A stretch of DNA of 64,000 nt from Galerina marginata (lineage: Eukaryota; Basidiomycota; Agaricomycetes; Agaricales; Galerinaceae). How positions within the stretch are numbered: position 1 is the stretch's first letter; each line of letters opens with the position of its first letter. Made by a program: the position numbers and the translations under genes. Positions 59,433 through 64,000 of this stretch are shown here, piece by piece. The stretch spans positions 1,054,001-1,118,000 of the forward strand of contig JAECYW010000023.1 in the NCBI GenBank assembly GCA_023014335.1, read 5' to 3'. A model generated the notes under the pieces. The model did not search any database and was not told the origin of the DNA. It saw only the letters and a program-made list of their open reading frames with translations.

Positions 59433-62194
59433 ATGATGAGACTGTCAGATTCAGATCACGATTCCTCTTTGTCTGTCACGCCTGACTTGTCCGCGCTCGC
59501 GGGCCCATCTTCCTTGGGTGGTGCGTTCGATGGTCTCATTGCCACCAATGGCCACACGAACGGTTTCGTGCCTGCGGCTAATGGGACATCGGGAACGGGG
59601 GCTGTGATGGGAAATGGTGTCGCCAAACATGGCAAGGGGATTGCGAAGGTCACCTTACCAGGGACAACTCTCTACGATGATTCTTTCGTGGACCGAGAAG
59701 AGTTCGTGCGTTTGGTGATCCAGAGTCTACGCGACGTGGGCTATGTGTAAGTATACCGTTTTATTATTTTATTTGTTTTGTTCTATGTCGTTTCTAAAAC
59801 CTCAATCAGTGAATCAGCGGCAACTCTGGAGGCGGAATCAGGGTACACGATGGAATCGCCAGAGGTATCACAATTCAGACAGTATATACTCGATGGAATG
59901 TGGCCGAAGGCTGAGGCTGCCCTGGCGCGGTTAGGAGTGCAGGAGGAGGAAGGTCTCTGGGTAGGACATCATCTATTTATGTATTCGACGCATCAACTCA
60001 TTGTGTTTTTGCTTCTACCAGGACGCCAAATTTTTAATTAGTCGGCAGAAATATCTGGAACTGCTGGAAGCGCGGAAGCCCACTGCAGCACTGCACGTAT
60101 TACGCAATGAGCTCGCTCCTTTGAATGTGGATTCGGACCAACTGCACACATTATCAAGGTTTGTTCTAATCTCCGTTCTTATCGACCCTACTTGTTTGAT
60201 TTATATCTTGTTGGTCTTTAGCTTGATCATGTGTTCGGAACCGGAGGACTTACGAAACAGAGCAGGTTGGGACGGCGCGTCCGGGACATCAAGATATCAG
60301 CTGCTCGATACCCTCCATGGTATATTCATCAGTTTCCCTGCTGAGTCACTCTTATAATCTCTCTTACCATATTCATGATAGATTATATTCCTTCCGCCGT
60401 TATGATACCACAACGGCGATTTTCCGCCCTCCTGTATCAAGCAAGAGCTTACCAACGGCAACGCTGCATTTACCACAATTCAACCTTCAACACCTCTAAT
60501 TTCTCTCTATATTCCGACCATCGCTGCGACAAGTCCGACTTTCCTAGGATTACGACGACGATCTTGGATGTGCATACGGATGAGGTGTGGAATATTGAGT
60601 GGAGTCATGACGGCGCCTACCTGGCCAGTGCGAGTAAAGATAAATCAGCAATCATTTGGAAGAGAGGGGTTCGTGCTTTCTCGTTTAAATTAGTTGAGGT
60701 CAGTCGATTGATGATCACCGCAGGCTCCAATCGACTCTAGCACGTCATCGCAAGAATGGGCTTCCCACCTCACCTTGCGCGAGCATCCATACGCGGTCGG
60801 ATGTTTAACTTGGTCATTGGATGACGCTATCCTTCTCACAAGCACAGAACAGTTCATAAAGATGTGGAATGCAAAGGTAAAATCCTTGACGAAAGAACTC
60901 CGATTGATACTCACACCAGATCCTATAGACTGGAGCCTGTATCCGCACTCTTGATAAACATACAGAAACGGTGACGGCAATCTCATGGCTGCCAGACGGG
61001 ACAGGTTTTATATCTGGTGGTTTAGACCGGAAAATTATCATCTGGGTATGTACCGCCCTCATATCTCTCGATCTTTGGCAGGCTGCATCCATATCAAGCA
61101 ACTTGGACGCTTGTTAACGTTATCGTCAAACATACTCATCTTCTTTTCTCTCGGTTGACAGGAAGCAGACGGGAAAGTACGAGACGAATGGAGTCCTACG
61201 GGCATTCGGATAACAGATCTGGCTGTGACACCCGACTTTACGCGATTAGTTGCGGTCGGCATGGAGCATCCGTCGAGCTTTCCTCCAGTGCCTGAGTCTA
61301 GCCAGGCAAGAGGAGCGCAAGCTGGGGATGTATCCTCGGCTCCTGGTGGGAACGGGCCAGCACCTGCTGGGGCTGGGTCGCGGATTGCGCACAGAATGAT
61401 GGTATTCGATCTGGCCACAAAGCAGACAGAATTGTGGGTACCATCTCTCTTCTTTACTGCACTCTGTCTGGGATTATGAGTGGCTTCGGCTATATCGGCC
61501 TCTTTGACCCAGGTTAACTTTGGCGTCGCACATCTGATTTTTCTTCGCAGGTCCATTCGATTGGAGGGTGACTTGACCAGCGTGCAAACATCGCAGGATT
61601 CACAGTTCGCGCTCATCAATCACGCTCCCAACGTGAGATAAACATCATGTTTTCCAAGTGCATCTTCTCACCCGTAGATTTCACTTTTCTCTAGGAAATT
61701 CATCTATGGGATTTGCATACGGGGCAAATAGCATGTAGATATGAGGGCCAGACCCAAGGGCGGCATGTCATACGAAGTTGCTTCGGTGGGATTGACAGCA
61801 ATTTTGTGGTTAGCGGGAGCGAGGGTATGTAAATTCAACACGCGTGAGAAACTGCAAATTAACGGTGAGTATTGCAGACGGCAACGTGTATGTGTGGCAT
61901 CGGGAAAGTGGTACACTTCTAGAGGTCCTATCTGGGCATGGAGAAGGCAGCGTCAATTCAGTCGCGTGGAATCCAACAAATGCAAGGATGTTTGCTTCCT
62001 GCTCGGACGACCGATCGATACGAATATGGGAGGCACCTCCACCTGGTGTCTACGTGGCCGAGCATCCGATAGCGGAGCCTTCGCGTCCGTCAGCTTCAGC
62101 CCTTGTCGAGAACGGCAAAGGGAAAACACGACAGCGACTGAGTGGAAACGGCGTGGGCTCCGGCAGCACACCGTATAGTTCTACTCGATTGTAA
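59433..62194 (+). CDS. GID7: WDR26/GID7 subunit of the CTLH/GID ubiquitin ligase
   Basis: A WD40 protein with N-terminal LisH and CTLH domains, a subunit of the GID/CTLH E3 ligase that in yeast degrades gluconeogenic enzymes. Lis[56 protein letters not shown], then [31 protein letters not shown]. The WD repeats follow: [89 protein letters not shown]; ...[36 protein letters not shown]. About 10 exons. Start: 59433 is the first ATG. However, the frame is open back to about 59010 through a spliceable intron (ASSSAS|DAEHTRARKRQRIE) without an ATG, so an upstream first exon is likely. Confidence 0.9.
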
Positions 62195-63167
62195 CAATCG
62201 TGGCTGAGGCTGGTCTCAACAACCAGACAACGTTCTCCTCCGGTGCATTTACCGTTCCAATGTTTTGGATTTACGCCTTGCTCGGCGCTTCTTTTGCGAC
62301 AGTGTCAGATGTTGCATTAACTACCTTAACCATGTTCTCCAAGCATCTTCCCTTCAGTCCTTGACCATGACTCACTTCAGTGCTTTCTTATCCATTGCAT
62401 CGTTTCACATCACTCACTCCTCACGAACCATTATTTCCCATTCACACTTGTCTCTTTTTTGCATAGCATCACCTCCAGCAACTGGGACTTCTTTGTCGTA
62501 CCTCATCCCAATCATTCTACATTGTATAGAAAGCACTATTCTTATCTACATCCAGCTTTGGTTAGACTTACAACCATTCATGTTGGTTTGACGAACGTCA
62601 ATCTACCTGACTGCCGAGACCACCTGTTGCCGAAGTTGGAACACCTAAATCCATTGCGCAACTCATTCTTTATCATTAGTAAAATTTGAAATGTAATCGT
62701 AATCGGTTTCAGTGTAAATAAATTGAAGCATCTTGTAAGGGCACCATCTTTCATCCCTTCCATTAGATCTAAAAGAGCGAGTGTACGGTAAATATAACGA
62801 CTGCTGGTCAACCTATGAGAAAAAGGACACGTTGGATATAATAAATAGACCTAGGAATCCCTCAAAATAAATTTCTGACAACTTAGTTGACTAGTATCAT
62901 CACTGTGAATCCAGGCCAAAGGAGGTAAGTAAACCGGTATTATGGTACTTCTACAGTATAAACTAACGGCTACAATTCGGGCAGAGAGAACGCTTCTTCT
63001 CCGCGATCGAATATCGTGAAGTTCGTACAACGTACAACAGGAGGATAGGAAATGAATAAGTGAGAAATTGTGAAGCTTGGTGTGGGTGTCTCTATCTGAT
63101 AAGATAGCGGTGGTAATATCCGGAAAGGCGTTACTTGTGTTAGTACTTGAGATGATAGGAATTGCGG
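62195..63167. other. Convergent intergenic region
   Basis: 3' UTRs of the GID7 gene and of the Elongin-A gene, with T-rich and A-rich runs (e.g. GTAAATAAATTG near 62714). No protein-like frame. Confidence 0.5.
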
Positions 63168-64000
63168 CTATACCGGACGCTGGGGGGGAATCTTACGTCT
63201 GGGCACGAACAAAGACGCCATTGGGTCCTTTTTCGTGGTTATAGGGACTTTTGAGTGAGTCCGTGGAGATTCTGCCACCGACCACGATGGCGTAAGACTA
63301 TCTCCCGACGGAGATACTGGGACAACCGTAGTAGTAGGCTTATTAGGGGGTTCCGTTCGAGGCGGAGGCGGTGATATTGACGTCGAAATAGAGGTCCCCT
63401 TATTCGGAGTAGTGGTATGCGATGCAGTGGATGTTGAAGGCAGAGTAGAAGACCGCCGATGCAACACTGTATTAACTACAACACGGCTCCCTGTGGTTGC
63501 CGAGGGTGTAGAGGGCAGAGCTGCACCAGAGGAATGGGGGAGGACTCGGTAATTCTTGAAAGTCGGCATTGGCGGCAGGACACGTGCACTGTACGCTCGC
63601 TGAACCTTGGAGGCGTCAGATTTGATCTTCTGGAACAATGTCTTGGGCGGTGCGTTCCCTAGGTCGATTAAGCTTCGTGAGTTTCCTGAAGTTGAAATAA
63701 AACCGGCAACAATTAGAGGCCTTACATGTCGTTCGTGGGCGTTTTGCATCGGGGATGCGGTCGGTGTACTTGACTTCTTTTTCTTTTTTTCGTTCGTCGG
63801 CCTCCATACGTTGGGTGCGAAGCTTTGATCCCACCTCCTCAATTCGCTTTGCTTCCGCGTCTTGGAGAGCCTTACAAGGTAGGGTCAATGGCAAATTTTG
63901 ATGGGATAGCGCAGTTAGCCTTACGAAAAAACGGGACTTCCATGAATCTGGTTCCTGTGGGCCATCGTCAAAAGAATATCGCTCAATTGTCATTAAACGA
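63168..64000 (-). CDS. Elongin-A-like protein, 5' end cut by window
   Basis: Elongin-A is the large subunit of elongin, which with elongin B/C promotes RNA polymerase II elongation and ubiquitination of stalled polymerase. The visible part starts with DDGPQEPDSWKSRFF and continues across an intron to ALQDAEAKRIEEVGSKLRTQRMEADERKKEKEVKYTDRIPDAKRPR. That is the conserved elongin-A block (family pattern: SWR..Y..L...ER.L......R.......KL.D..P..KR). After another intron comes GNSRSLIDLGNAPPKTLFQKIKSDASKVQRAY, then a Ser/Thr/Pro-rich tail ending at 63168. The F-box-like elongin-A start lies beyond the right edge. The open frame at the edge has an ATG at 63993 that I take as internal. Confidence 0.8.

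Overview
This window reads as nuclear DNA of a mushroom-forming basidiomycete (Agaricomycetes). Genes are dense on both strands and cut by many 45-70 bp GT-AG introns. Several families are typical of that group: a DUF6593 protein, F-box proteins, a glyoxal-oxidase-type copper radical oxidase, a GPI-type cupredoxin and a glycine-rich surface protein. I saw no rRNA, tRNA, CRISPR array or complete autonomous transposon. All exon joins were worked out by eye from splice consensus and reading frame, so boundaries are provisional.

Layout. 1-3.1 kb: 3' part of the clamp-loader gene CTF18 (minus, runs off the left edge), head to head with a URI1/Bud27-like DUF3835 gene (3.2-5.4, plus). 5.8-9.6: one long minus-strand gene with two SAP-like domains, a huge acidic tract and a TKL-type kinase domain whose lysine is placed as in WNK kinases. 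10.2-12.9 (plus): DUF6593 protein and the ribosome-biogenesis factor PNO1. 13.7-23.7 (minus): secreted copper radical oxidase, ADE4 (first step of purine synthesis), S-adenosylmethionine synthetase and a YMR1-like myotubularin phosphatase. 26.1-28.5: GPI-type cupredoxin (minus) and mitochondrial thioredoxin (plus). 29.0-30.5: two tandem paralogous genes for heterotrimeric G-protein gamma subunits (minus). 30.8-34.6 (plus): an unrecognised coiled-coil protein and a glycine-rich surface protein.

35.1-40.0 kb (minus) is an F-box duplication cluster: a decayed fragment, an intact gene and a second copy split by a 401-bp MITE that sits in a TA target site. 40.2-44.5 (plus): a HAUS3/augmin-like coiled-coil gene and a TLC-domain membrane protein. 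44.9-45.9 (minus): SAM37/metaxin, divergent from VPS54 (46.0-50.4, plus). 53.8-55.3 (plus): Ecl1-type zinc protein behind a clear TATA box. 59.4-62.2 (plus): the WDR26/GID7 subunit of the CTLH/GID ubiquitin ligase. 63.2-64.0 (minus): Elongin-A, cut by the right edge.

Most genes are conserved housekeeping genes in no evident common pathway. The accessory features most worth a second look are the WNK-like SAP kinase, the tandem G-gamma pair, the F-box/MITE cluster and the oxidase with an extra N-terminal domain. Three long stretches (23.7-26.1, 50.4-53.8 and 55.3-59.4 kb) hold no gene I can support.
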